This document shows, piece by piece, positions 1 to 8,538 of a DNA stretch of 64,000 nucleotides. A program made the position numbers and the translations under genes. Positions within the stretch are counted from its first letter, which is position 1, and every line of letters starts with the position of its first letter. The notes below the pieces were generated by a model. The model made no database searches and was not told the origin of the DNA. It saw nothing but the letters and a program-made list of their open reading frames with translations. Source of the stretch: Bacteroidales bacterium (lineage in GTDB: Bacteria > Bacteroidota > Bacteroidia > Bacteroidales > UBA932); contig JAGAIM010000004.1 of NCBI GenBank assembly GCA_017626555.1, positions 62,001 through 126,000 of the forward strand, read 5' to 3'.

Positions 1-768
1 TTCCTCTATCATCTTCGCATCAGGATTCGAGAAGCAGTCGAATACGAATGCATCGACTTCAGCATCGCATAGCATATCAGCGAAATAAGGCTGCATCTTG
101 CAGTTGCCGCTGCATCCGAGGCTTAGGAACTGGAGGCCGGTCATTCGCATCAATTGCATCGGATAACTCATACCCGGACGGCTTGTACTTATGCCCTGCG
201 TGTAACTTGATCCGAAGATTCCGATACGGTGACGGAAAGGTGAATCGATGGCTTCGATGACTGCGCCTTCCTGCACTCCGATCTTTACGGAATATTCCTC
301 GCTGTAGATCGGAAGATAGAGCATACATTCCTTCATCGAGTCATCCATATCCTTTATCAGTACCAAGTTCTGTTCTTCTTTGCCGACGGGATTGGCTTTT
401 GAGGCTGCGTAGAGCCAGTCGCCGTCCTTCCTGATGTACAGGTCATATCCGCGAAGTGAAACACCCATAGTGTTGACTCCCTTGTTCATATAGCCGTAGT
501 CGGTGAGTACTGAAATTACACTGGAATTAGTCTTGAAAAGAACCGCGAGTCCGGCGGAACTGCGGATCTGGCTGTTCTCTCCCTTAGTGAATCCCTTGTA
601 TTTCACAGTATCGACCCTATGGTACGGGTTAGGGGTGCCTTCAATGATCTTTCCGATCAGATTAAGGTCGTATGCCTCTGTGAATGTGTATTTTACGTTC
701 TGAGGAGTCTGTGCGCTGATGATGGTTGAAATCACTGTCAGAGCAATGAGTGTCAAAAATCTTTTCAT
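1..768 (-). CDS. SGNH/GDSL hydrolase with GxDLY N-terminal domain (partial, 3' end outside window)
   Basis: The first 256 codons lie in the window and the reading frame runs off the left edge. Residues 1-20 form a Sec signal peptide ending near ISAQ, so the enzyme is periplasmic or secreted. The N-terminal beta domain carries the name-giving GYDLY motif of the GxDLY family, followed by LYIRKDGDWLYA. The SGNH hydrolase part begins at RIGIFGSSYTQG, where the Ser of GSS is the expected nucleophile, and continues with LGCSGNCKMQPY, the conserved Gly/Asn block. Such proteins are esterases, often acting on acylated carbohydrates; the substrate here is unknown. The start at 768 gives the signal peptide directly and sits about 15 nt after the predicted transcription start of the -7 box at 790-797. 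The catalytic Asp-His end is not visible. Confidence 0.85.
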   Translation of the reverse strand, partial: MKRFLTLIALTVISTIISAQTPQNVKYTFTEAYDLNLIGKIIEGTPNPYHRVDTVKYKGFTKGENSQIRSSAGLAVLFKTNSSVISVLTDYGYMNKGVNTMGVSLRGYDLYIRKDGDWLYAASKANPVGKEEQNLVLIKDMDDSMKECMLYLPIYSEEYSVKIGVQEGAVIEAIDSPFRHRIGIFGSSYTQGISTSRPGMSYPMQLMRMTGLQFLSLGCSGNCKMQPYFADMLCDAEVDAFVFDCFSNPDAKMIEE

Positions 769-789
769 ATCCTGAATATTGATGGTTAC

Positions 790-797
790 CAAAAATA
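790..797 (-). promoter_or_regulatory. Bacteroidota -7 box (TATTTTTG) for the SGNH hydrolase gene
   Basis: On the minus strand the octamer fits TAnnTTTG and lies about 20 bp upstream of the start codon at 768. No clear TTTG is seen at the -33 position. Confidence 0.5.
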
Positions 798-830
798 TGA
801 GCGAATTTAGTGAATTTTGTCATTCTTTGC

Positions 831-838
831 TACCTTTG
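831..838 (+). promoter_or_regulatory. Bacteroidota -7 box (TACCTTTG) for the MFS antiporter gene
   Basis: This plus-strand TAnnTTTG match predicts transcription starting near 845. That lies downstream of the longest possible reading-frame start (817) and upstream of ATG 892, so it helps decide the start. Confidence 0.55.
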
Positions 839-891
839 TCAGGATTTGCCGCCAGAAAATCAAGGCGGACCGGATTGAAAGAGGATTGAAT

Positions 892-2259
892 ATGGGCTTA
901 TACTCATTCTACAGGATAAGCAAGCCATCCAAGGAGAAGATTGCTCCCGAGGATATAGACAGTACATACAGATTGCTGCGCAACAGGACATTCTGGGGCG
1001 CGACTGTCGCATACAGCCTCTACTACGTGTGCCGTATGAGCATAAACGTGGTTAAGCAGCCTCTTATAGACGATGGAGTGCTGACTGCCGGACAACTGGG
1101 TCTGATAGGATCCTCCCTTCTTTTCGTCTATGCGGTCGGAAAGTTTATGAACGGGTTCATAGCCGACTATTGCAATGTGCGCCGTTTTATGGCTACCGGG
1201 CTTTTCATTTCCGCTCTGGTAAATCTTCTGATGGGCGTTTTCGGAATGATAGGCAATATGCTTCCGACAATGCTTGTATTTGTTTCTTTCGTCATTCTTT
1301 GGGGAATAAACGGATGGATGCAGTCTATGGGCTCGGCTCCCGGAGTTATAAGTCTTTCCAGATGGTTCTCCCGGTCTCGGCGAGGGTCATATTACAGTCT
1401 TTTCAGTACAAGCCCGTATATAGGAGAATTCATTTCGTACAATGTCCTCGCAGTCGTGGTGGGGTGGCTTGGTTGGCAGGCTGGATTCATTACTGCCGCC
1501 ATAACCGGATTGCTGGGTGCTTTATTGATACTTGTTTTTGTGTCTGATACTCCGGAAAGCAAGGGACTGCCATCCATTCAGGAAATCTCCGGAGAGACTC
1601 TTACCAAGGAGGACAAAATGCCTACCAAAGACCTTCAGAAGATGATTCTCAAGCATCCTGGCATCTGGATAATAGCCTTGTCAAGTGCATTCATATACAT
1701 TACAAAGTATGCCATAGCGGGTTGGGGAGTGCTGTTCCTTCAGAAGGCGCGAGGCTTTGATCTTGGGGATGCTTCTCAGGTCATTGCGTTTTCAGCCATA
1801 TCGGGAGTCCTTGGTACTGTACTTGCCGGATGGCTTTCCGACAGGATTTTCAAAGGAGACAGGGTAAAGCCTGCCGTTTTATCCGGAATTATCGGCACTT
1901 CGTCGTTGATTCTCTTTCTGTTCGTCGGCGGAGGCTTTGTTCTTAATATCTTTTATGTATCTTTGTTCAGTCTGTCAACAGGCGTTCTATACTGCATAGT
2001 GGCAGGACTTATGGCTGTCGATATTGTGCCAAGAAAAGCGACGGGGGCGGCTTTGGGAGTAGTGGGGATATCAAGTTATGTGGCTGCCGGTCTTCAGGAT
2101 ATCACCAGCGGATATCTGATTCAGTCATTCACCGGACAGGTCGGAGGAATTGATGTGTATGATTTCGGCCCTGTTTCCTGGTTCTGGGTGATAGCATCTG
2201 TAGTATCGTTCGTGCTTCCTGTGCTGAATTGGAAAAAAATGTCGGCCTCGAGACTTTAG
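892..2259 (+). CDS. MFS transporter, organophosphate:phosphate antiporter type (UhpC/GlpT-like)
   Basis: A 455-residue, roughly 12-helix inner-membrane protein of the major facilitator superfamily. The N-terminal part (ATVAYSLYYVCRMSIN, then QLGLIGSSLLFVYAVGKFMNG and a DYCNVRRFMATG loop) matches the sugar-phosphate/glycerol-3-phosphate antiporter family, whose members exchange phosphorylated sugars for phosphate or act as sensors (UhpC). A second half begins near HPGIWIIALSSAF. Whether this copy transports glucose-6-phosphate or glycerol-3-phosphate cannot be told. ATG 892 was chosen over an in-frame start at 817 because the predicted promoter at 831-838 lies between them and the extra 25 residues are not family-like. 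It stands 50 nt upstream of malQ in the same direction, so co-transcription is possible. Confidence 0.85.
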   Translation: MGLYSFYRISKPSKEKIAPEDIDSTYRLLRNRTFWGATVAYSLYYVCRMSINVVKQPLIDDGVLTAGQLGLIGSSLLFVYAVGKFMNGFIADYCNVRRFMATGLFISALVNLLMGVFGMIGNMLPTMLVFVSFVILWGINGWMQSMGSAPGVISLSRWFSRSRRGSYYSLFSTSPYIGEFISYNVLAVVVGWLGWQAGFITAAITGLLGALLILVFVSDTPESKGLPSIQEISGETLTKEDKMPTKDLQKMILKHPGIWIIALSSAFIYITKYAIAGWGVLFLQKARGFDLGDASQVIAFSAISGVLGTVLAGWLSDRIFKGDRVKPAVLSGIIGTSSLILFLFVGGGFVLNIFYVSLFSLSTGVLYCIVAGLMAVDIVPRKATGAALGVVGISSYVAAGLQDITSGYLIQSFTGQVGGIDVYDFGPVSWFWVIASVVSFVLPVLNWKKMSASRL

Positions 2260-2309
2260 TCCCGTAGTCCGGTGGAATAACAGTGAAATTAAAACCAATA
2301 CTATAAATT

Positions 2310-4712
2310 ATGACTTTACACATCAGCATTGAATACAAGACAAATTGGGGCGAGGAACTTGTCCTTTGTCTTGGAGGAAAGCGTTATCCGCTCGCATATA
2401 TTGCTGACGGTCTCTGGCAGGGTGAGGTGACCCGTTTCAACCCGGAGAAGGCTTCCGAGTACGGCTATGAAGTCGTGCGTGACGGGGCGACTGTGCGCAA
2501 GGAGTGGAAAAAGCATATTCTGACACTACCGGAAGGCGTATCTCCTAAGGATCTTACTGTGATCGACAGATGGAACGACCGTCCATACGATTCTCCATTC
2601 TATTCTTCTGCATTTACGAACGCCATATTCGGGCGTAAAGGTGAAAAGGCGAAGAAGGCTCCTAAGGGGGCGAATGTGCTTCTGCAGGTTGCTGCACCGG
2701 CACTTCGTCCGAACGAGGTGCTTGCTCTCGCGGGCAGCGGAAAGACGCTGAAGAATTGGACAAAGATTGTACCTTTTGATGGTACGCAGTTCCCTGTGTG
2801 GACTCTCGCTCTCAATGTGACAGAGCCTTTCGAGTACAAGATCCTTGTTGCTGACAAGGAGACCCTTGCTCCGGTCGCTTGGGAAGACAGTGAGAACAGA
2901 TGGTTTACAGAACTCCCTGAGAATGATGGATTTGTTGTCAAGGCAGACCTTCAGGTACGATTCTCTGGACGCAACTGGAAGGGTGCCGGTACGGCTATTC
3001 CTGTGTTCGCTCTTCGCAGTGAGGACGATTTCGGTGTGGGTGAATTCTATGATCTGAAGAAGATGGTGGACTGGGCGGCATCGACCGGTCAGAGTTTCCT
3101 CCAACTTCTGCCTATCAACGACACGACTATGCTCCACACCTGGGAGGATTCGTATCCATACAATCCTAATTCGACTTTCGCCCTTCATCCGCAGTTCCTG
3201 AATCTTCCGGCAGCGGGAGTGAAGGTGGATGAGGCTTACAAGGCTCTCCAGGCAGAACTTAATGCCCTTGATCAGATCGATTACGAGCGTGTGAACAACA
3301 CCAAACTCGAACTTCTGCGCAATGCTTTCGAAAAGACGTTCAAGAAACTTTCCGCTACCAAAGGATATCAGGCTTTCGTTGACAAGAATGCACATTGGCT
3401 TCTGCCATACGCAGCCTTCTGCGTGCTTCGTGATATGAACGGAACTCCTGATTTCTCGCAGTGGAAGGGATATGCAAAATACAACAAGAAGAAGATTGCA
3501 TCATTCTGTGAGGAGAACAAGACCGACATCGATTTCTGGTGCTTCGTTCAGTATCATCTTGATCTTCAACTTTCTGAAGTATGCGCGTACGCACATTCAA
3601 AGGGAGTTGTCTTCAAGGGCGACCTTCCTATCGGAATCAGCCGCACAAGCGTGGATGCCTGGCTCTATCCTGAACTCTTCCATATGGATTCACAGGCAGG
3701 AGCACCGCCTGATGCATTCTCTGCAGATGGACAGAACTGGGGCTTCCCTACATACAATTGGGAGAAGATGGCAGAGGATGATTTTGCTTGGTGGAAGTCG
3801 CGTCTTGCCAAGATGTCGGAGTACTTCGATGCATTCCGTATTGACCATATCCTTGGATTCTTCCGCATCTGGGAGATTCCTCTCTGGACAAAGAGCGGCC
3901 TGAACGGATATTTCAACCCAGCGCTTCCTTATCCTGCGCACGAACTTCAGTCTCAGGGATTTGATGTGAATGATTTTGACCTCTTCCTTCAGGATCCACG
4001 TCAGGAAGGACACTATCATCCGAAGATCGGGGCAAAGCAGACACAATCGTATTATATTCTTGATGCGTACCGTCGGGCTGCTTACGACCGTCTCTACGAT
4101 GATTTCTTCTATCGTCGCAACAATGAGTTCTGGAAAGACAAGGCGATGCAGAAACTCCCTGCACTTCTTGACTCTACCGGAATGCTTGCCTGCGGAGAGG
4201 ATCTCGGTATGATTCCGGCTACGGTGCCTCAGGTGATGGATGACCTTCGCATACTTTCTCTTGAGATACAGCGTATGCCTAAGTCTGTAGAAGAGACCTT
4301 CGCTCATCCTGCAAACTATCCGTATCTTTCAGTATGTACAACTTCGACACACGATATGAATCCTATCCGTGCGTGGTGGGAGGAGGATCGTCAGGTTACG
4401 AATGATTTCTGGAAGATGATTCTCGGCAACCAGGGGGATGCTCCATATTTCTGCGAACCTTGGATCTGTCGCCAGATTCTCGAACAGCACGTATGGTCAC
4501 CTGCAATGCTTACGATCCTTCCGCTCCAGGACTGGCTTTCAATGGATGCAGGACTTCGTCGAGAGGATCCGAATGCAGAGCGAATCAATGTTCCGGCAAA
4601 CTCACGTCACTACTGGCGTTACCGTATGCACCTGACTCTTGAGAGCCTTGCTGCTGCGGATGAGTTCAACCGCAATCTCAGCGATATGATTGCAGCGAGC
4701 GGCCGCCGCTGA
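2310..4712 (+). CDS. malQ: 4-alpha-glucanotransferase (amylomaltase, GH77) with N-terminal CBM20 modules
   Basis: An 800-residue cytoplasmic enzyme that transfers alpha-1,4-glucan segments between maltodextrins and releases glucose. About 230 N-terminal residues look like two CBM20 starch-binding modules (TNWGEELVLCLGG, then KTLKNWTKIVPFDG), as in plant DPE2 and Bacteroidota MalQ. The GH77 domain follows from VFALRSEDDFGVGEF. Catalytic landmarks are the nucleophile Asp in AFRIDHILG (around residue 511), the acid/base Glu in CGEDLGMIP (around 630), and STHDM (around 680). No signal peptide is present, fitting cytoplasmic processing of imported maltodextrins. It ends before a bidirectional terminator and faces the LytTR regulator gene. 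Confidence 0.95.
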   Translation: MTLHISIEYKTNWGEELVLCLGGKRYPLAYIADGLWQGEVTRFNPEKASEYGYEVVRDGATVRKEWKKHILTLPEGVSPKDLTVIDRWNDRPYDSPFYSSAFTNAIFGRKGEKAKKAPKGANVLLQVAAPALRPNEVLALAGSGKTLKNWTKIVPFDGTQFPVWTLALNVTEPFEYKILVADKETLAPVAWEDSENRWFTELPENDGFVVKADLQVRFSGRNWKGAGTAIPVFALRSEDDFGVGEFYDLKKMVDWAASTGQSFLQLLPINDTTMLHTWEDSYPYNPNSTFALHPQFLNLPAAGVKVDEAYKALQAELNALDQIDYERVNNTKLELLRNAFEKTFKKLSATKGYQAFVDKNAHWLLPYAAFCVLRDMNGTPDFSQWKGYAKYNKKKIASFCEENKTDIDFWCFVQYHLDLQLSEVCAYAHSKGVVFKGDLPIGISRTSVDAWLYPELFHMDSQAGAPPDAFSADGQNWGFPTYNWEKMAEDDFAWWKSRLAKMSEYFDAFRIDHILGFFRIWEIPLWTKSGLNGYFNPALPYPAHELQSQGFDVNDFDLFLQDPRQEGHYHPKIGAKQTQSYYILDAYRRAAYDRLYDDFFYRRNNEFWKDKAMQKLPALLDSTGMLACGEDLGMIPATVPQVMDDLRILSLEIQRMPKSVEETFAHPANYPYLSVCTTSTHDMNPIRAWWEEDRQVTNDFWKMILGNQGDAPYFCEPWICRQILEQHVWSPAMLTILPLQDWLSMDAGLRREDPNAERINVPANSRHYWRYRMHLTLESLAAADEFNRNLSDMIAASGRR

Positions 4713-4754
4713 TTTTGGTGGCGCGTAATGCGCTGATATATAGATGATTATGTT

Positions 4755-4786
4755 AAATGCCTGCTGTATTTATACAGCAGGCATTT
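4755..4786. terminator. bidirectional terminator hairpin between malQ and the LytTR regulator
   Basis: A perfect 15-bp inverted repeat (4755-4769 with 4772-4786) flanked by A and T runs lies between two convergent genes. The nominal loop is only 2 nt, so a few closing pairs must stay open. Confidence 0.8.
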
Positions 4787-4823
4787 AGCGTAAGTTGCTG
4801 ATATTCAGTGGGTAGGCTGTCTT

Positions 4824-5582
4824 CTATTTCTCGAGCCATTTGAGGAAATCATCAACACGAGACCGACTGACGGTCATCTCGAATGATGATGCGGGCTCAG
4901 CGACTATGCGAAGACGTCCTCCTGCCTGTTTGATGATGCTTTTGATTGCCTTCATCGCGACAATGCAGCCGCGGGAAATACGGAAGAAATCGTCCGGGTT
5001 GAATTCGTCGCTGATCACATCCAGGGATGAATCTATGATGTAACGCTGGTCGTCGAAGGTTACAAGGTAATTGTTCTTTTCCTCGGAATAGACGTATGCG
5101 ATGTTTTCAGTCAGAAGAGGTACGATACGGTCATTGAATCTTACAATATATCTCTCTTTGTATTCCTTCTTAGGTACATTCCCATTACCTATGGCTTTCA
5201 GAAGTGCCTCGGCGTTTATCTGGCCTCCGCTCATCCGGCATCTTGCCACGGCTCTCTTCAGTGAACTCGGATCAATAGGTTTGAGCAGATAGTCAACACT
5301 TCCTGCTTCAAAGGCCTTCAATGCATAACTGTCGTATGCCGTAGTCATAATGACTCTTGCCTTTATCTCGATTTGACGGAATATTTCAAAGCATTCGCCA
5401 TCAGACAGTTCCACATCCATAAATATCACATCTACCCCTTCGGCATTCTCCTTCAGCCAGGATACAGTGTTTTTTACAGAGGTGGTGCATCCGACAATCT
5501 TAATGTCGGGAAAATTCTGTGTCAATATACGCATCAGACTCTTCTGAGCCATAATCTCATCTTCAACAATCAAGACATTCAT
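4824..5582 (-). CDS. LytTR-family response regulator
   Basis: A 252-residue two-component response regulator. The receiver domain (about 1-120) has the acidic pair in LIVEDE, phosphoacceptor D56 in IFMDVELSDGE, T81 in MTTAYDS and K101 in LLKPID. The C-terminal half (about 145-250) is a LytTR DNA-binding domain (DRIVPLLTENIAYVYSEEKN, FFRISRGCIVAMKAI, MTVSRSRVDDFLKWLE). LytTR proteins bind pairs of short direct repeats about two helical turns apart. It starts 6 nt after the stop of the sensor kinase upstream, so the two form an operon. Its position inside the starch region suggests that it controls the sugar transporter and perhaps the sus genes; see the repeats at 7037-7084. Confidence 0.95.
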   Translation of the reverse strand: MNVLIVEDEIMAQKSLMRILTQNFPDIKIVGCTTSVKNTVSWLKENAEGVDVIFMDVELSDGECFEIFRQIEIKARVIMTTAYDSYALKAFEAGSVDYLLKPIDPSSLKRAVARCRMSGGQINAEALLKAIGNGNVPKKEYKERYIVRFNDRIVPLLTENIAYVYSEEKNNYLVTFDDQRYIIDSSLDVISDEFNPDDFFRISRGCIVAMKAIKSIIKQAGGRLRIVAEPASSFEMTVSRSRVDDFLKWLEK

Positions 5583-5588
5583 ATCTTA

Positions 5589-6974
5589 CTATATTAAAGG
5601 TAAGGTTACACTATAGTTCTGTTCCGTTTGGACGATATCGATCTGCTTTCCTGTCAGATCCAGGTACATCTGTCTTATATATTTCTGTCCCAGTCCTGTG
5701 GATGGGCTCTTGGTCACTTTCGGTATTCTGTTGTTTATCACGCGTATGCTGTCCCCGCTTGCTGATATGCTTATTTTCAGAGGATTATCCTCGCTGACTG
5801 CATTGTGCTTGGTGGCGTTTTCGATCAGTAACTGTATTGAACAAGGCAGTATTGCACGTGACAGCAGTTCTTCAGGTACATCGATGCTTACCTCGAACCC
5901 CACGGGAAATCTCTCTTTCAGCAAGTCGGTGTAGAGACCTACGAAAACAAGTTCGTCACGCAAAGCCACCACCATCTCATCCTCGCTTTTGAGCATATAC
6001 CTGTAAATTCCAGCAAGTTTATGCGTATATGCGCTTGCGCGTTCTGTCTTCTCTTCGCATATCAGGCAGTCGAGGATATTGAGGGAATTGAACAGGAAAT
6101 GCGGGTTGACCTGATGCTTGAGTTTCACATATCGGTATTGAGCCATATTGGCTTTTCCTCTCTCTTCCTGCATCTGACTTCTTGTCGAGAGGGCATAATT
6201 CACCATAAACACAATGCAGTAAACCGTGATCTGGGCAAGAAGGGATGTCGCATACAGGAGAGGGAAATCTTCCGAGAATATTTTGTTGGCGCTGAATGGA
6301 AGGCCTAATCCTGCCAGAATACTTTCCAGAAGTGTGGCTCCGAAAGTGAAAACGATGAATATAAGCACCTTTACAGGCTTGCTGCATTTATGTGCGTATC
6401 TTCTCGCGTAACGGATGTACAGAACATTCAGGCAGATGAGGGTTATAAGCGAGAATGAGTTGGAGAACACTTTTACGGATGTCCCGAGGATATCTCCTTG
6501 GAGGAATCTGTCACTTGAGAACACCAGCACTATGCCAAGACGCAGGACAAATATTCCGCACATCGCAAGTATGAGCCAGGAAAGGTACGGCGTATCAATA
6601 ATGTTGTATGTACGCTTCCTTCTGGCTCGGAATATTTTTGTCAGAGCCACAATGCTCCATCCTAGAATCTCTGTGGTGCAGAAAGTGGACAAGGCGTGCA
6701 CTGCGTATGGCTTGGCTATGAAGGCCTGCAGGACTTCCGCTCCGAAATTACCTATCAGATAACCGAATATGTTGACGACTATGATCGTGGCTGCCGTAAC
6801 TTCTATGTTGAGCCCCCTCTGAAGACATACTATCATAGCCATCGTCATCGTCAGGATTGTAAGGAGAAGTTCATCCTCGATGCCTCCAAGCCTGCAACTT
6901 ATTGCAACGATTGCGTGCAGCAGAGCGAAAAGGTGGATGATCCACGATGTCTTTATTCTTATTATTGAGCCCAT
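5589..6974 (-). CDS. LytS-type sensor histidine kinase (His_kinase PF06580 family)
   Basis: A 461-residue membrane sensor. About 260 N-terminal residues hold six to eight hydrophobic helices, starting at WIIHLFALLHAIVAI, with no extracytoplasmic domain of note. Signal sensing must therefore be membrane-embedded or through a partner. The kinase core has the phosphoacceptor H292 in HQVNPHFLFNS, the N box LIENATKHN, and the short ATPase lid STGLGQKYIRQMY, all typical of the LytS/AlgZ class that pairs with LytTR regulators. The partner regulator follows after 6 nt. It is transcribed divergently from the GPH-type sugar transporter gene, with 197 bp between the start codons. Confidence 0.93.
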   Translation of the reverse strand: MGSIIRIKTSWIIHLFALLHAIVAISCRLGGIEDELLLTILTMTMAMIVCLQRGLNIEVTAATIIVVNIFGYLIGNFGAEVLQAFIAKPYAVHALSTFCTTEILGWSIVALTKIFRARRKRTYNIIDTPYLSWLILAMCGIFVLRLGIVLVFSSDRFLQGDILGTSVKVFSNSFSLITLICLNVLYIRYARRYAHKCSKPVKVLIFIVFTFGATLLESILAGLGLPFSANKIFSEDFPLLYATSLLAQITVYCIVFMVNYALSTRSQMQEERGKANMAQYRYVKLKHQVNPHFLFNSLNILDCLICEEKTERASAYTHKLAGIYRYMLKSEDEMVVALRDELVFVGLYTDLLKERFPVGFEVSIDVPEELLSRAILPCSIQLLIENATKHNAVSEDNPLKISISASGDSIRVINNRIPKVTKSPSTGLGQKYIRQMYLDLTGKQIDIVQTEQNYSVTLPLI

Positions 6975-7036
6975 ATTCTGTCAAATCGTCCCCGAAGATA
7001 GGAATTTTACTCCGAATATCCAATTTTTGCATTTTA

Positions 7037-7084
7037 TTCGTCGCTAAAAACGGACAGTTCGTCGGAATCTTCCGACCATTCGTC
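7037..7084 (+). promoter_or_regulatory. three direct repeats TTCGTC at exact 21-bp period (candidate LytTR operator)
   Basis: Identical hexamers start at 7037, 7058 and 7079. The second and third copies share more flank: each has GAC at the same offset before the hexamer. A 21-bp period puts all copies on one face of the helix, the arrangement used by LytTR-domain regulators. The array lies between the LytS/LytTR operon and the sugar transporter gene and ends about 40 bp upstream of a weak -7-like octamer (AAACTTTG, 7126-7133). Function is inferred. Confidence 0.5.
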
Positions 7085-7171
7085 ACGAGGATTTCGCGCG
7101 TATTATATATAATGATTATTTTCGCAAACTTTGTATTTACATTAGAATTAATAACCCAAAATCGCATTAAA

Positions 7172-8479
7172 ATGCAAAAAACGAAACTGACTTTCTGGCA
7201 GATGTGGAATATAAGTTTCGGATTCTTCGGAGTTCAGATCGCTTATTCACTTCAGAATGCCAATATCAGCCGCATATTTGCGACTCTCGGAGCGGATCCG
7301 CACGACTTGAGTTTCTTCTGGATCCTTCCCCCTCTTATGGGTCTGATAGTCCAGCCGCTCGTAGGAAAATACAGCGATAAGACCTGGACGCGCCTCGGCA
7401 GACGTATCCCTTATCTGTTCCTCGGCTCGATCATCGCCATCGCCGTTATGTGTATGCTCCCTAATGCCGGTAACTTCGGTCTTGCAGTGAGCGGCGCAAT
7501 GGTTTTCGGCCTTATTTCGCTTATGCTTCTCGACACATCGATCAATGTCGCAATGCAGCCGTTCAAGATGCTTGTGGGCGATATGGTGAATGAGGAGCAG
7601 AAGGGTCAGGCTTATTCAATCCAGAGTTTCCTCTGCAATGCCGGAAGCCTCGTTGGATACCTCTTCCCTTTCATCTTTGCGTGGTTCGGAATCGCCAATA
7701 CGGCTCCTGAGGGACAGGTTCCCGACACTGTGAAATACGCATTCTACATCGGCGCAGCCATTCTTATCCTCTGCGTTCTCTTCACTACATTCAAGGTGAA
7801 GGAGATGCCGCCGAAGGAATATGCTGAATTCCACGGCATAGATCCTGACAAGAAGGAGGGAAAGGCTCCGGGTATGTTCACCCTCCTCAAGAATGCCCCT
7901 AAGACATTCTGGACAGTGGGTATCGTGCAGTTCTTCTGCTGGGCAGCCTTCCTTTATATGTGGACATATACCAACGGTGCCATCGCAGATACCTGCTGGG
8001 GTACTACAGACGTTGCTTCCGAGGGATATCAGGAAGCCGGCAACTGGGTAGGAGTCCTCTTTGCAGTACAGGCTATCGGTTCGATGCTTTGGGCTCTTGT
8101 CATCCCTAAGTTCAAGGATATCAAGGTTGCATACGTTGTCAGCCTTCTCATCGGAGCGGTAGGATTCGCATCGGTATTCTTCCTCCACAACCAGTATGCC
8201 CTCATCGCTTCCTTCCTCCTTATCGGAGCAGCCTGGGCAGCGATGCTGGCAGTACCATTCACCCTCCTTACCAATTCTCTTTCAGGTGAGCACATCGGTA
8301 CATATCTCGGCCTGTTCAACGGCACCATCTGTCTTCCGCAGATCGCTGCAGCAGCCTGCGGAGGTCTTGTACTCAAACTTGTAGGCGGTGCGCAGGTGAG
8401 TATGTTCATCGTGGCAGGCGTCCTCCTCGTGCTCGGAGCATTGTCAGTACGCTTTGTGAAAGACGGAAAGAAAGCATAA
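7172..8479 (+). CDS. MFS/GPH-type sugar transporter (sucrose/maltose permease-like, SLC45 type)
   Basis: A 435-residue, 12-helix inner-membrane symporter. It opens with LTFWQMWNISFGFFGVQIAY, then has PLVGKYSDKTWTRLGRRIPY, the loop 2-3 signature of GPH/SUT sugar carriers, and ends GGAQVSMFIVAGVLLVLGA before a short basic tail. Bacteroidota homologues sit in alpha-glucan loci and are thought to carry maltose, maltodextrin or sucrose. ATG 7172 is preferred. An in-frame extension to 6947 would overlap the divergent kinase gene and add about 75 non-conserved residues across the operator region. It lies 59 nt upstream of susC and probably leads that transcript. Confidence 0.88.
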   Translation: MQKTKLTFWQMWNISFGFFGVQIAYSLQNANISRIFATLGADPHDLSFFWILPPLMGLIVQPLVGKYSDKTWTRLGRRIPYLFLGSIIAIAVMCMLPNAGNFGLAVSGAMVFGLISLMLLDTSINVAMQPFKMLVGDMVNEEQKGQAYSIQSFLCNAGSLVGYLFPFIFAWFGIANTAPEGQVPDTVKYAFYIGAAILILCVLFTTFKVKEMPPKEYAEFHGIDPDKKEGKAPGMFTLLKNAPKTFWTVGIVQFFCWAAFLYMWTYTNGAIADTCWGTTDVASEGYQEAGNWVGVLFAVQAIGSMLWALVIPKFKDIKVAYVVSLLIGAVGFASVFFLHNQYALIASFLLIGAAWAAMLAVPFTLLTNSLSGEHIGTYLGLFNGTICLPQIAAAACGGLVLKLVGGAQVSMFIVAGVLLVLGALSVRFVKDGKKA

Positions 8480-8538
8480 TATATTGAATACAATATTATT
8501 ATTAATAAAAACAATCTACTAACCAAACAAAATTCTTT

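Noticed and set aside
817-891. 25-residue N-terminal extension of the MFS antiporter
   Set aside because: The -7 box at 831-838 lies inside it, so the region is probably not translated.
2526-3395. 289-codon open frame antisense to malQ
   Set aside because: It lies wholly within the clear GH77 gene, has no family-like features, and follows from the codon pattern of the sense strand.
6947-7171. 75-residue N-terminal extension of the sugar transporter
   Set aside because: It overlaps the divergent kinase start and the phased repeats; family members begin near the WQMWNISFG segment.
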